A stretch of 64,000 nucleotides of DNA from Amycolatopsis sp. NBC_00345. Its GTDB lineage: Bacteria > Actinomycetota > Actinomycetes > Mycobacteriales > Pseudonocardiaceae. The stretch lies in the NCBI RefSeq assembly GCF_036116635.1, contig NZ_CP107995.1, positions 7,316,001-7,380,000 on the forward strand, written 5' to 3'. The notes beneath the pieces were generated by a model, which was not told the origin of the DNA, made no database searches, and saw nothing but the letters and a program-made list of their open reading frames with translations. Shown piece after piece: positions 16,062-23,306 of this stretch; position 1 is the stretch's first letter; each line of letters opens with the position of its first letter. Position numbers and translations under genes: made by a program.

Positions 16062-16452
16062 ACCGGTCACCAGTCACCGACTCACCGGCTCACCGCGCGA
16101 ACGCCCCCGCCGAACACTGAACCATCCGACAAGTACCACCCCGGCCCATCGGCTCACCGCGCGAGCGCCTCCGCCGAACGCCGGCCCACCCGACTGGCGC
16201 CGTCCCGGGCACCGGGCAAGTTTCGCCGCCGGACGCTGGGCCACCCGACAAACACCACTGGGCCACCAAGCCACCGGGCCCATCGGACGCCGAGCCACCG
16301 AGCCACCGAGCCACCGAGCCACCGAGCCACCGAGCCAGCATTACTGCCGGGCGCCGAGCCACCCGACAAGCGCCCCGGGCTGCCAAGCGACCAGGCAAGC
16401 GGGTGCGCGGCACAGCCGGGCACCGAGCACCGAGTGCCGACCGGCGCCGAGG
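16062..16452. repeat. non-coding repeat-rich region with 8-bp minisatellite
   Basis: No gene fits this 391-nt gap. It holds six exact copies of CCGAGCCA in tandem (16290-16337) inside a larger stretch of degenerate GCCACC/CCGGGC units. A 30-nt block beginning GGCTCACCGCGCGA appears at about 16086 and again 64 nt later at about 16150 with few changes. The minus-strand frames here are products of the repeat and lack start signals. It separates the convergent hydrolase and hydratase genes. Confidence 0.75.
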
Positions 16453-17214
16453 TCATCCGGCGAGTGTCACCGAGCCCAAATGGGAAAAGTGGGCCGCCAC
16501 TCGGGAGCCCCGGCGCAGGTCCACCGCGTCGGTGAGGCCGCCCGTCAGCACCAGCCAGCCGGGTTCGAGGGCGAGACCGCGGGCGCCCAGCGCGTTCGCC
16601 GCGAGCGCGAGTGCTTCGGCGGGATGGCCCTGGACGGCGGCGCCCGTCGCGGTGTCGACGATCTGGCCGTCGACCTCCAGTAGCGCGGCCTCCAGCGAAA
16701 GGTCCATTGAGGACGGTGGCAGGCCGACCGGACCAAGGCAGAATGCCGCGGACGAACCGTTGTCCGCCACCACGTCCGGCAGCGTGAACCGGTAATCAGT
16801 GAAACGGCTGTCGATGATCTCGATTCCGCCGTAGACGTGGGAGACCGCGGCCAGCGCCGTCGCCGCCGTCACGCCAGGCCCCGCGAGGCGCCGGTCCAGC
16901 ACGAAGACCAGCTCCGGCTCCGCGCGCGGGTGGATCAGCCTCGGGACGGGCTGGCCGGCGGGCAGCACCATCGCGTCGGTCAGCCAGCCCAGCAAGGGCG
17001 AGCTGATGCCCATGCGCTGCTGCTTCGCACGAGAGGTCAGGCCGAGCTTCACGCCCACCAGCGTTTCGCCGCGCTCTCGGCGCAGGCGCAGGGCCTCGTC
17101 CTGGATGGCGTACGCCGTCGCGACGTCCAGTTCTGGCCAGGACTCGGTCAACGGCGCGCGCGCCTCCGTCGCGGCGAGCAGCTCCGCGGCCGCCTCGCGG
17201 ATGCCGAGACTCAT
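16453..17214 (-). CDS. 2-keto-4-pentenoate hydratase / 2-oxo-3-hexenedioate decarboxylase family protein
   Basis: The 253-residue protein belongs to the hydratase/decarboxylase branch of the fumarylacetoacetate-hydrolase fold. Motifs are LVGVKLGLTSRAKQQRMG, PRAEPELVFVL (metal-binding Glu pair), GGIEIIDSRF and DNGSSAAFCLG. These enzymes hydrate 2-hydroxypenta-2,4-dienoate or decarboxylate 2-oxo-3-hexenedioate in meta-cleavage pathways. Its ATG overlaps the stop of the paralogous gene upstream by 4 nt (ATGA). In known operons such a pair forms a hydratase plus decarboxylase team; which is which cannot be told here. Confidence 0.88.
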   Translation of the reverse strand: MSLGIREAAAELLAATEARAPLTESWPELDVATAYAIQDEALRLRRERGETLVGVKLGLTSRAKQQRMGISSPLLGWLTDAMVLPAGQPVPRLIHPRAEPELVFVLDRRLAGPGVTAATALAAVSHVYGGIEIIDSRFTDYRFTLPDVVADNGSSAAFCLGPVGLPPSSMDLSLEAALLEVDGQIVDTATGAAVQGHPAEALALAANALGARGLALEPGWLVLTGGLTDAVDLRRGSRVAAHFSHLGSVTLAG

Positions 17215-18005
17215 GCGTCCTCCCCGGAAAACACGGCAGTCACGCTGCCAAGGCCGGCCATCGTCGCGACGACCGTGTCGCCGGGGCGCACGGGATGCGC
17301 CCGGGTCATCGAGCCCGGCAGCACCACGTGCCCCGGCTCGAGGGTCACGCCGAGCGGGCCGACGGTGTTGGCCAGCCAGACGAGCGCGTTGATCGGCGAG
17401 CCCAGCACCGCGCCGCCCGCGCCGGTCGCGACCAGTTCGCCGTTCACGTGCAGGGTGCAGCCAGCCAGCCGGAGGTCGACGTCGCCGAGCACGGTCGGAC
17501 GGCTGCCGAGCACCACGCCGCCCGACGAAGCGTTGTCGGCGATCGTGTCGACGAGCGCGATGCGCCAATCCTTGATGCGCGAGTCGACGATCTCCAGTGA
17601 CGGCAGCACGAAGTCCACCGCGCGCACGGCGTCGGCGACCGTGACCCCGGGCCCGCGCAGCGGCGCGCCGAGCACAAACGCCACCTCCGGCTCGATCCGC
17701 GGCTGCAGGAACTTCGTGGTCGGGATCGGCTGGTGCTCGAGGTGGAACATCGACCCGGTCAGGTGCCCGTAGTCGGGCTGGTCGACGCCCATCTGCCGCT
17801 GCATCGCGGCGGAGGCGAGGCCCACCTTGTGCCCACGAACCGGGTCGCCGGCGCCGGCCCAACGGCGCACCAGCTCCTGCTGGATCCGGTAGGCGTCCTC
17901 GGTGGTCGCGCCCGGGAAGGCCTCGACGAGGGGATCGATCGGCTCGCGCGTCTCGTGCGCGCGTTCCAGCCGGGCGACGGCTTCCTGCAGTTCGCTGGCG
18001 TCCAT
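17211..18005 (-). CDS. 2-keto-4-pentenoate hydratase / 2-oxo-3-hexenedioate decarboxylase family protein (paralogue)
   Basis: The 264-residue paralogue of the following gene has VRGHKVGLASAAMQRQMGVDQPDYG, PRIEPEVAFVL, PSLEIVDSRIKDW and DNASSGGVVLG, the same metal-binding and active-site segments. The start at 18005 has GGAAGGAGC just before it. It is the first gene of a two-gene unit that diverges from the glyoxalase-fold gene; a perfect palindrome and promoter lie between them. In Comamonas- and Pseudomonas-type pathways the decarboxylase and hydratase form a complex, so the tandem here may do the same. Confidence 0.88.
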   Translation of the reverse strand: MDASELQEAVARLERAHETREPIDPLVEAFPGATTEDAYRIQQELVRRWAGAGDPVRGHKVGLASAAMQRQMGVDQPDYGHLTGSMFHLEHQPIPTTKFLQPRIEPEVAFVLGAPLRGPGVTVADAVRAVDFVLPSLEIVDSRIKDWRIALVDTIADNASSGGVVLGSRPTVLGDVDLRLAGCTLHVNGELVATGAGGAVLGSPINALVWLANTVGPLGVTLEPGHVVLPGSMTRAHPVRPGDTVVATMAGLGSVTAVFSGEDA

Positions 18006-18102
18006 GGGCTCCTTCCGACGCGACGAACTCTGCCGCGCCGGCCCCGCGCGGACAACACCCCCGTTCCACTGGACGGGACAACCAGTTCTCTCGCTCGACA
18101 AC

Positions 18103-18134
18103 CTCTTGCACGCAAGAGATTATCGGCGTACCGT
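18103..18134 (+). promoter_or_regulatory. promoter with overlapping operator CTCTTGCACGCAAGAG
   Basis: A perfect palindrome CTCTTGC-AC-GCAAGAG (18103-18118) overlaps the -35 box TTGCAC (18106-18111). A TACCGT -10 box (18129-18134) follows after exactly 17 bp. The promoter drives the glyoxalase-fold gene at 18170, and the same site can control the divergent hydratase pair. No regulator gene is adjacent in the window, so the binding protein is encoded elsewhere. Confidence 0.7.
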
Positions 18135-18169
18135 TTCGGAACACAGGCCCCAGAGAGGACGTGACCCCG

Positions 18170-18673
18170 ATGGCACCCACCGAGTCCGAAGTCGCGAAGC
18201 TCGCCGAAGTCCGCGACCGGTTGCGGGACAAGCACCTTCACCCCGTCGCCGAGCGACCGGCCACCAGCGGCCGCGGCATCCACCACACCGCGCTGATCTC
18301 CAGCGACGTCGAGCGGACCATCGCGTTCTACCAGGACATCCTCGGCTTCCCGCTCACCGAGCTGTTCGAGAACCGCGACTACCCGGGGTCCAGCCACTTC
18401 TTCTTCGACGTCGGCAACGGCAACGCCCTCGCCTTCTTCGACCTGCCGGGCCTCGACCTCGGCCCGTACGCGGAGGTCCTCGGCGGGCTGCACCACCTCG
18501 CGCTGTCCGTGCCGCCCGAGCACTGGGCCGAGCTGCGCGGCCGGCTCGACGACGCGGGCGTCGCCTACCAGCTGGAAAGCAAGACGTCGATCTACTTCCC
18601 CGACCCGGACGGCGCCCGCATCGAGCTGATCGCCGACGACCTCGGGGAGATGTACGGCTCGAAGATCGGCTGA
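18170..18673 (+). CDS. VOC (glyoxalase/bleomycin resistance/dioxygenase) family protein
   Basis: The 167-residue protein contains one VOC domain: GIHHTALISSDVERTIAFYQDILGF (first metal-binding His), LHHLALSV (second His) and YFPDPDGARIELIAD (metal-binding Glu). Members include extradiol dioxygenases and glyoxalases. The extended N-terminal helix and the divergent hydratase pair suggest an aromatic or ketoacid catabolic role, but this is inference. The ATG at 18170 is preferred over GTG 18161 because GAGAGGA is 11 nt upstream of the former and too close to the latter. Confidence 0.85.
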   Translation: MAPTESEVAKLAEVRDRLRDKHLHPVAERPATSGRGIHHTALISSDVERTIAFYQDILGFPLTELFENRDYPGSSHFFFDVGNGNALAFFDLPGLDLGPYAEVLGGLHHLALSVPPEHWAELRGRLDDAGVAYQLESKTSIYFPDPDGARIELIADDLGEMYGSKIG

Positions 18674-18730
18674 AGCCGTGGTCGGCGCGGCCTTCCTCCC
18701 TTACCCTGTGGCGCGAGAAGAGGGAGAGCC

Positions 18731-19303
18731 ATGTCCGATTGGTCTTCATCCCGGGCGAAGGCGCGAGTGGACCACCGCGAGCACCTGGACGAGCTGGTCG
18801 CCCGCATCCGCTTCGAGGTGCGGCTGCACCTGAACGAGCCCGCCGCCCTGAGCGCGTACGACGACCTCACCGACGTCTTCACCACCGGCCACGGCGAGTG
18901 CGCGGCCCTGCTCAGCCACCGGCGGGTGCTGCCGTGGTGGGAGCGGCGGCTGCTCGCCCGCTTCGCCCGCCGCCTGCACGGGCGCGTCATCGTGGGCAGC
19001 GTCGCCGACGTGCCGGCCGGCGCGGCGGCCGAGGCCGTACGCGGGTTCCGCACCGAGATCGCCCGCCTCGCCCCGGATTCCGGCGACACGGGCGCCCGCT
19101 ACGACCTGCAGGGCCGCGGTCTCGCCACGGTGTTCCGCCTCGCCCTCGGCGCCGGCGGCGAGGTGTGGCCGGACCGGCACGACGTCGCCACCACCTCGGC
19201 CCGCAACATCCTGACCTGCACGGGCGCGTTCCTGCGGCGCAAGCCCTGGCACCTCGTCTGGCCGGTGTACCGGGTCCGCGGGCTGCGGCTGTGGAAGCTC
19301 TGA
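18731..19303 (+). CDS. hypothetical protein (190 aa)
   Basis: A soluble, Arg-rich protein with no signal peptide. A helical N-terminal part (VDHREHLDELVARIRFEVRLHL) precedes a mixed region with a basic patch (LPWWERRLLARFARRLHG). The C-terminal part contains TSARNILTCTGAFLRRKPW. I do not recognise the family. AGAGGGAGAG lies just before the ATG, a good ribosome site, and codon use is like the neighbours, so it is a real gene. It sits between the VOC gene and the CoA-binding gene on the same strand with 57 and 43 nt gaps. Confidence 0.75.
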   Translation: MSDWSSSRAKARVDHREHLDELVARIRFEVRLHLNEPAALSAYDDLTDVFTTGHGECAALLSHRRVLPWWERRLLARFARRLHGRVIVGSVADVPAGAAAEAVRGFRTEIARLAPDSGDTGARYDLQGRGLATVFRLALGAGGEVWPDRHDVATTSARNILTCTGAFLRRKPWHLVWPVYRVRGLRLWKL

Positions 19304-19346
19304 CCCGCCCGCGGAATCCCCGTCCCGCCGGGAGCGTTCCACCGGT

Positions 19347-19748
19347 ATGAACCCCGAAGAGATCCTCGCGAGCGCGAAGACGATCGCGGTCGTGGGCCTG
19401 AGCCGCGACCCGGCGAAGGCGGCGCACGGGGTGCCGGCGACCCTGCAGGCACACGGCTTCCGCATCATCCCCGTCCACCCATCGGCGACGGAATTGCTCG
19501 GCGAGAAGGTCTACCGGTCCTTGAAGGACATCCCGGAGCCGGTGGACCTCGTCGACGTCTTCCGCCCGTCCTCCGAGGCCGCTGGCATCGCGGCGGACGC
19601 CGTGGCAATCGGCGCGAAGGCACTGTGGCTGCAGCAGGGCATCGTTTCCGCCGAGGCACGCCGCATCGCCGAGGACGCCGGCCTCGAGTACGTCGAGGAC
19701 CGCTGCACCGCCGTGGTCCGGGCTGTCGCGGGGATCTCGAAGAACTGA
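19347..19748 (+). CDS. CoA-binding protein (YccU-like)
   Basis: The 133-residue protein is a single CoA_binding Rossmann domain. It opens with KTIAVVGLSRDPAKAAHGVP (glycine-rich nucleotide loop) and continues with IIPVHPSA, VDLVDVFRPSSEA and ALWLQQGIVS, all standard for this small family related to the succinyl-CoA ligase alpha N-domain. The physiological role is not established. The following 273 nt (19749-20021) contain no gene that I can support. Confidence 0.88.
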   Translation: MNPEEILASAKTIAVVGLSRDPAKAAHGVPATLQAHGFRIIPVHPSATELLGEKVYRSLKDIPEPVDLVDVFRPSSEAAGIAADAVAIGAKALWLQQGIVSAEARRIAEDAGLEYVEDRCTAVVRAVAGISKN

Positions 19749-20021
19749 ACCCGCTCCGGGTGACGGTCGATGCTGCTTCGTGAACCGACCTGCATCCGCG
19801 CGCGGCCCGGCGTCTCATCACACGCCCGCTTCGCACCACGCCGCGCCGCCCGGCGTCGCGCTACGCACCGCACTCGTTCCGGTCCGCACCAGGCCCGCGC
19901 CGCCGCCAGGTCGTGTTCAGTCTGCATCAGGCCTGCGCTGCCAGGTCATTTCCGTGTCGTGGCTGGGCGCTACGCCGTTCACCGCAGGCGCCACGCTCGC
20001 GCCGCAGGCAGGCGGCCGCGG

Positions 20022-20690
20022 TCAGGTCACGAGCCGATAGCCCACCCCCCGGACCGTCTCGATGGTGTGTGTGCCGAACGGTGCGTCGATCTTGCGCCGC
20101 AGATAGCCCACGTAGACCTCCACCACGTTCTCGTCGCCTTCGTAGTGCGCGTCCCAGACGTGGCCGAGGATTTCGTTCTTGGTCAGCGCCGCGCCCTGGC
20201 GCCGCAGCAGGAACTCCAGCAGGCCGAACTCGCGCGCGGTCAGTTCGATCCGCTTCTCTCCTCTGTGGACGGTCCGGGCCGCCGGGTCGAGCCGGAGGTC
20301 TGCGGCTTCGAGCACGGCGGGACGGGCCGGCGCGCCGCGGCGGAGCAATGCGCGCAGGCGGGCGACGAGCACGACGAACGAGAACGGCTTGGACAGGTAG
20401 TCGTCGGCCCCGAGGTCGAACGCGTCGGCCTCGTCGTACTCGCCGTCCTTGGCGGTGAGCATCAGCACCGGCGTCCAGTTCTGCGCCGCGCGAAGGCGTT
20501 TGAGCACCTCGTACCCGGACAGCTCGGGCAGCATGATGTCCAGCACCACGGCGTCGTAGTCGTGCTCGGTGGCCGACCACAGCCCGTCCGGTCCCGTGTG
20601 CGCGACGGACACGGTGAAGCCCTCCGCGACGAGGCCGCGGCGCAGGGTCTCCGCGAGTTCGCGTTCGTCCTCGACGATCAACAACCGCAT
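20022..20690 (-). CDS. OmpR/PhoB-family response regulator
   Basis: The 222-residue protein has a receiver domain with phosphoacceptor Asp51 in VVLDIMLPE, the acidic pair at residues 7-8 (VEDE) and Lys in DDYLSKPFSF. A winged-helix output domain (LTAREFGLLEFLLRRQG, then VEVYVGYLRRKID and TVRGVGYRL) follows. It lies 2 nt after the stop of the upstream sensor kinase, so the pair is co-transcribed. The signal and regulon are unknown. Confidence 0.95.
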   Translation of the reverse strand: MRLLIVEDERELAETLRRGLVAEGFTVSVAHTGPDGLWSATEHDYDAVVLDIMLPELSGYEVLKRLRAAQNWTPVLMLTAKDGEYDEADAFDLGADDYLSKPFSFVVLVARLRALLRRGAPARPAVLEAADLRLDPAARTVHRGEKRIELTAREFGLLEFLLRRQGAALTKNEILGHVWDAHYEGDENVVEVYVGYLRRKIDAPFGTHTIETVRGVGYRLVT

Positions 20691-20692
20691 GG

Positions 20693-22141
20693 TCAGTCCT
20701 CCTCCGACAGATCGAACCGGGGCAACTCGATGCGGAAGTGCGCGCCGGGGTAACGGGGGTCGTGGACGTCGGCGTAACGCGCGTGGCCGCCGTGGCGCGC
20801 GGCGATGCCGGCGACGATCGGCAGCCCGAGGCCGGTGCCGCCGTGCCCGCGTTGCCGCGACGCGTCCAGGCGGACGAAACGCTCGAAAATCCGTTCGCGG
20901 TCCGCTTCGGCGACGCCGGGCCCGTCGTCGCTGACCTCGACCACGACGCTGTCGCCGTGCACCGAGCTGGCGACGCGGATCCGTTCACGGGCGTGGCCGC
21001 GGGCGTTGTCCACAAGGTTGCGCACGGCCCGGCGCAGCTGCGCCTCGCTCCCGTGCACCTTCGCGGGACCGGCCCGCACCTCGATCTCGACCGGCCCTTC
21101 CGCGCGCACACGCTCGGCCTCGGCGCGGACGATGTCGTCGAGGTCCACTTCGGTGCGCGACGGGCGGTCGGTGGTGTCGTCGGTGCGGGCGAGTACCAGC
21201 AGGTCGTCGACGAGTTCACGCAGCCGCGCGGTCTCGCGGGTGATCACCGGGACCAGTTCGCCGGTGGTCTCGGGGTGCTGGGTCGAGACGTCGAGCGCGG
21301 TGCTGATGGTCGAGAGCGGGGAGCGCAGTTCGTGGCTGGCGTCGGCGACGAACCGGCGTTGCGCGGCCTGCGCGGACGCGAGGCGGCCCAGCATCCCGTT
21401 GAGCGTCACGGCCAGGCGGTGCACCTCGTCCCCGCCGGGTGGCAGTGGCACGCGCGAGGCGAGGTCGCGGGTGGAGATCTCGGCGACGGTGCGGCGCATC
21501 TGCTCGACCGGCCGCAGCGCCGAGCCGACCGCGCGGTACACCGCGAACCCCGCGATGCCCAGCAGTGGCAAGGAAATCAGCGCGAGCAGCAGGGTCAGCC
21601 GGGTGGACGCCTCGGTGACGGGTTCCAGCGACCGCGCCGAAATGACCGTGAACGGCCCGCCCGGCCCACTCACTTTCTGCGAGACGACGCGGTATTCACT
21701 GCCGTCGCCGTTGAGCCCGAGCGGCAAGGTCTCGACGGTCTCGTGCCCCAGCACCGGCCGCGCCGTGGTGAGCGGCGGCTGCCCGGTGATGGCGGGGTCG
21801 CTGGCGATGGGCGTGCTGCGTGCGTCGAGCACCTGCGTGACGGCTTCGGTGTCGCCGGTGCTGGCGACGTCGCTGGCGGACAGGTCCCGCGTCCCTTCCC
21901 GGATGAGCTGGATCGCCACCTGACGGCCCGTGCTGCGCGCACTCTCGGTGACGCTGCGGTCGAGCGACTCCTCGAGCAGCAGCACCACCACGACGCACGC
22001 GGTCGCGATGGCGAGCGCCAGCGCCACCACGGCAACCGCGGTGGTGCGCATCCGAACGCCGGTAGCGGCGATGACCTTCACATACGCAGCGTAACGGTCC
22101 CAGCCGGTCGCATCGGCGGGCAGCGGCTCAGTCATCCACAT
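20693..22141 (-). CDS. HAMP-domain sensor histidine kinase
   Basis: An approximately 480-residue membrane kinase. TM1 (TAVAVVALALAIATACVVVVLLL) and TM2 (LTLLLALISLPLLGIAGFAVY) bound an extracytoplasmic sensor region of about 120 residues. Then come a HAMP linker (ALRPVEQMRR), the phosphoacceptor box DASHELRSPLSTI, the N box LVDNARG and G boxes (DDGPGV and GGTGLGLPIV). It signals to the response regulator encoded 2 nt downstream. Start choice is uncertain: ATG at 22141, 22135 or 22051; the first two overlap a DnaA-type box of the repeated element beginning at 22132. Confidence 0.92.
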   Translation of the reverse strand: MWMTEPLPADATGWDRYAAYVKVIAATGVRMRTTAVAVVALALAIATACVVVVLLLEESLDRSVTESARSTGRQVAIQLIREGTRDLSASDVASTGDTEAVTQVLDARSTPIASDPAITGQPPLTTARPVLGHETVETLPLGLNGDGSEYRVVSQKVSGPGGPFTVISARSLEPVTEASTRLTLLLALISLPLLGIAGFAVYRAVGSALRPVEQMRRTVAEISTRDLASRVPLPPGGDEVHRLAVTLNGMLGRLASAQAAQRRFVADASHELRSPLSTISTALDVSTQHPETTGELVPVITRETARLRELVDDLLVLARTDDTTDRPSRTEVDLDDIVRAEAERVRAEGPVEIEVRAGPAKVHGSEAQLRRAVRNLVDNARGHARERIRVASSVHGDSVVVEVSDDGPGVAEADRERIFERFVRLDASRQRGHGGTGLGLPIVAGIAARHGGHARYADVHDPRYPGAHFRIELPRFDLSEED

Positions 22142-22239
22142 CCGGGCACCCCTGTGGACAACTCCGGCTGAACCCGCTTTCCGTCGGGGGGCGGCGGTAG
22201 GCTGGGTTGGGGACGCCCCCCAGGGCCGGGTGGGGGCTG
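22132..22239 (+). repeat. DnaA-box composite element, copy A
   Basis: Two inverted boxes of the form YYRTCCACA, TCATCCACA (22132-22140) and TGTGGACAA (22153-22161), are separated by 12 bp. After 36 bp comes TAGGCTGG (22198 onward), preceded by CCGTCG 11 bp before it. The hairpin-prone core GGGGACGCCCCCCAGG and TGGGGGC follows. The same layout recurs at 31106-31220 and 60597-60714. The element lies upstream of the sensor kinase gene, overlapping its proposed start. Confidence 0.7.
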
Positions 22240-22592
22240 TGCTGGGTCAAGTGTGGGCTGCGCTGGGCCGAGCGAGAAGTGTGGCGGGCAGGGTGGGTGT
22301 TGGTGAAGCTGCTCGGGTTTGTGCCGTCTCGGTGCTGGTCGGTGGGTTGGATCGGGCCGCCGCGTTCGGTGTGGTTGGCGGGTGTGGCGCGAGCCGTCGA
22401 CGGCAGCCGCACAGGTTCTGCTGGCAGTCGCACTGGCATCGTTGTCAGTCGCGCCAAAGCCAAAGCCAAAGCCGCCGCCGCTGCCGACATCGCTGACAGA
22501 CAGCCCTAAGACCGCCATCGCCGTCACTGCCGACAAGCCCACAGGAGCCGTCGCTGCCGACAGCGCCAAGGCCGCCGTCGTCGACTGCGCCG
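22240..22592. other. non-coding stretch with short tandem repeats
   Basis: This 353-nt gap between gatD and copy A has no ORF with a ribosome site. It has unusual composition: a G/T-rich first half (22240-22400), then GCCAAA repeated three times (about 22454-22472) and recurring GCTGCCGACA-type units. The plus-strand frame across it reads as low-complexity A/P/K/T-rich sequence and is not convincing as a gene. Confidence 0.5.
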
Positions 22593-23306
22593 TCATCGGA
22601 TTCGGCGGGGCAAAGCGGCCAGGCGCTCCGACCGAAGGAGGTCGACCTCCGACACGTCCAAGCGCGGCAGGTCCTTGCCAAGGACCCAGGAAAGCAGGAG
22701 ATCCGCCAGCGCCGGGTTTCGGGCCAAAGCTGGGCCGTGGAGATAAGTGCCCACGACGTGGCCGGTGACCGCGCCCTCCGTGCCGTCGCCGTTGCCTGTG
22801 CCGCGCACGACCCGGCCCAGCGGAACGCTGCCCTCGCCCAGGGTGCTGGCGCCCTGGTGGTTCTCGAAACCGGTCAGGGGCGCGTCGACCAGTTCGCCGA
22901 CCGCCGCGAGTTCGGCGACGGCGCGGCGGGGGGCCGGGGCCGTGACGACGTCCAGGAGGCCCACGCCGGGGTGGTCGGCGCCGTCGAAGCCGCGGAAGCT
23001 GGTGCCCAGGATCTGCAGGCCGGCGCACACGCCGAAGACCGTCGCCCCCGCCTCCGCGGCGCGCGTCAGGCCGGGCGAGGCCAGCAGGCGGCGCGCGGCC
23101 AGCACCTGCGCCGTGTCCTCCCCGCCGCCGAGCAGATAGACGTCCAATGTGGACGGAACGGCACTGCCCAGCGCCACGGGCACGACCTCCGCCTCGTGGC
23201 CGCGCCACTGCAATCGCTTGCACAGCACCTGAGCGTTACCGGAATCCCCATAGGTGCCAAGGACCTCGGGCAGCAGCAGTCCGATCCGGACGGTCGACTC
23301 AGCCAC
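22593..23306 (-). CDS. gatD: lipid II isoglutaminyl synthase, glutamine amidotransferase subunit GatD
   Basis: A 237-residue CobB/CobQ-type class I glutamine amidotransferase. The nucleophile is Cys94 in FGVCAGLQILG, and GTYLHGP near residue 190 carries the catalytic His. Together with MurT it amidates the D-glutamate of the peptidoglycan stem peptide on lipid II, with ammonia released from glutamine here. It overlaps the murT 3' end by 8 nt, the arrangement seen in other Gram-positives, so the two are translationally coupled and form a heterodimer. Confidence 0.95.
   Translation of the reverse strand: MAESTVRIGLLLPEVLGTYGDSGNAQVLCKRLQWRGHEAEVVPVALGSAVPSTLDVYLLGGGEDTAQVLAARRLLASPGLTRAAEAGATVFGVCAGLQILGTSFRGFDGADHPGVGLLDVVTAPAPRRAVAELAAVGELVDAPLTGFENHQGASTLGEGSVPLGRVVRGTGNGDGTEGAVTGHVVGTYLHGPALARNPALADLLLSWVLGKDLPRLDVSEVDLLRSERLAALPRRIR

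Noticed and set aside
16290..16337. Possible CRISPR array in the tandem repeat field
   Set aside because: Units are 8 bp and contiguous with no spacers and no cas genes; it is a minisatellite.
19749..20021. Plus-strand frames between the CoA-binding gene and the response regulator
   Set aside because: No ribosome site, Arg/Ala/Pro-rich shadow composition, and one runs antisense through the response regulator gene.
21006..21014. Single perfect DnaA-type box TTGTCCACA
   Set aside because: It is unpaired and lies in codons for the conserved LVDN box of the sensor kinase, which explain it.
22132..22239. Reading the DnaA-box pairs as a chromosomal origin
   Set aside because: Only two boxes per site, no A/T-rich unwinding region, and no dnaA/dnaN genes nearby; three dispersed sites do not fit oriC.
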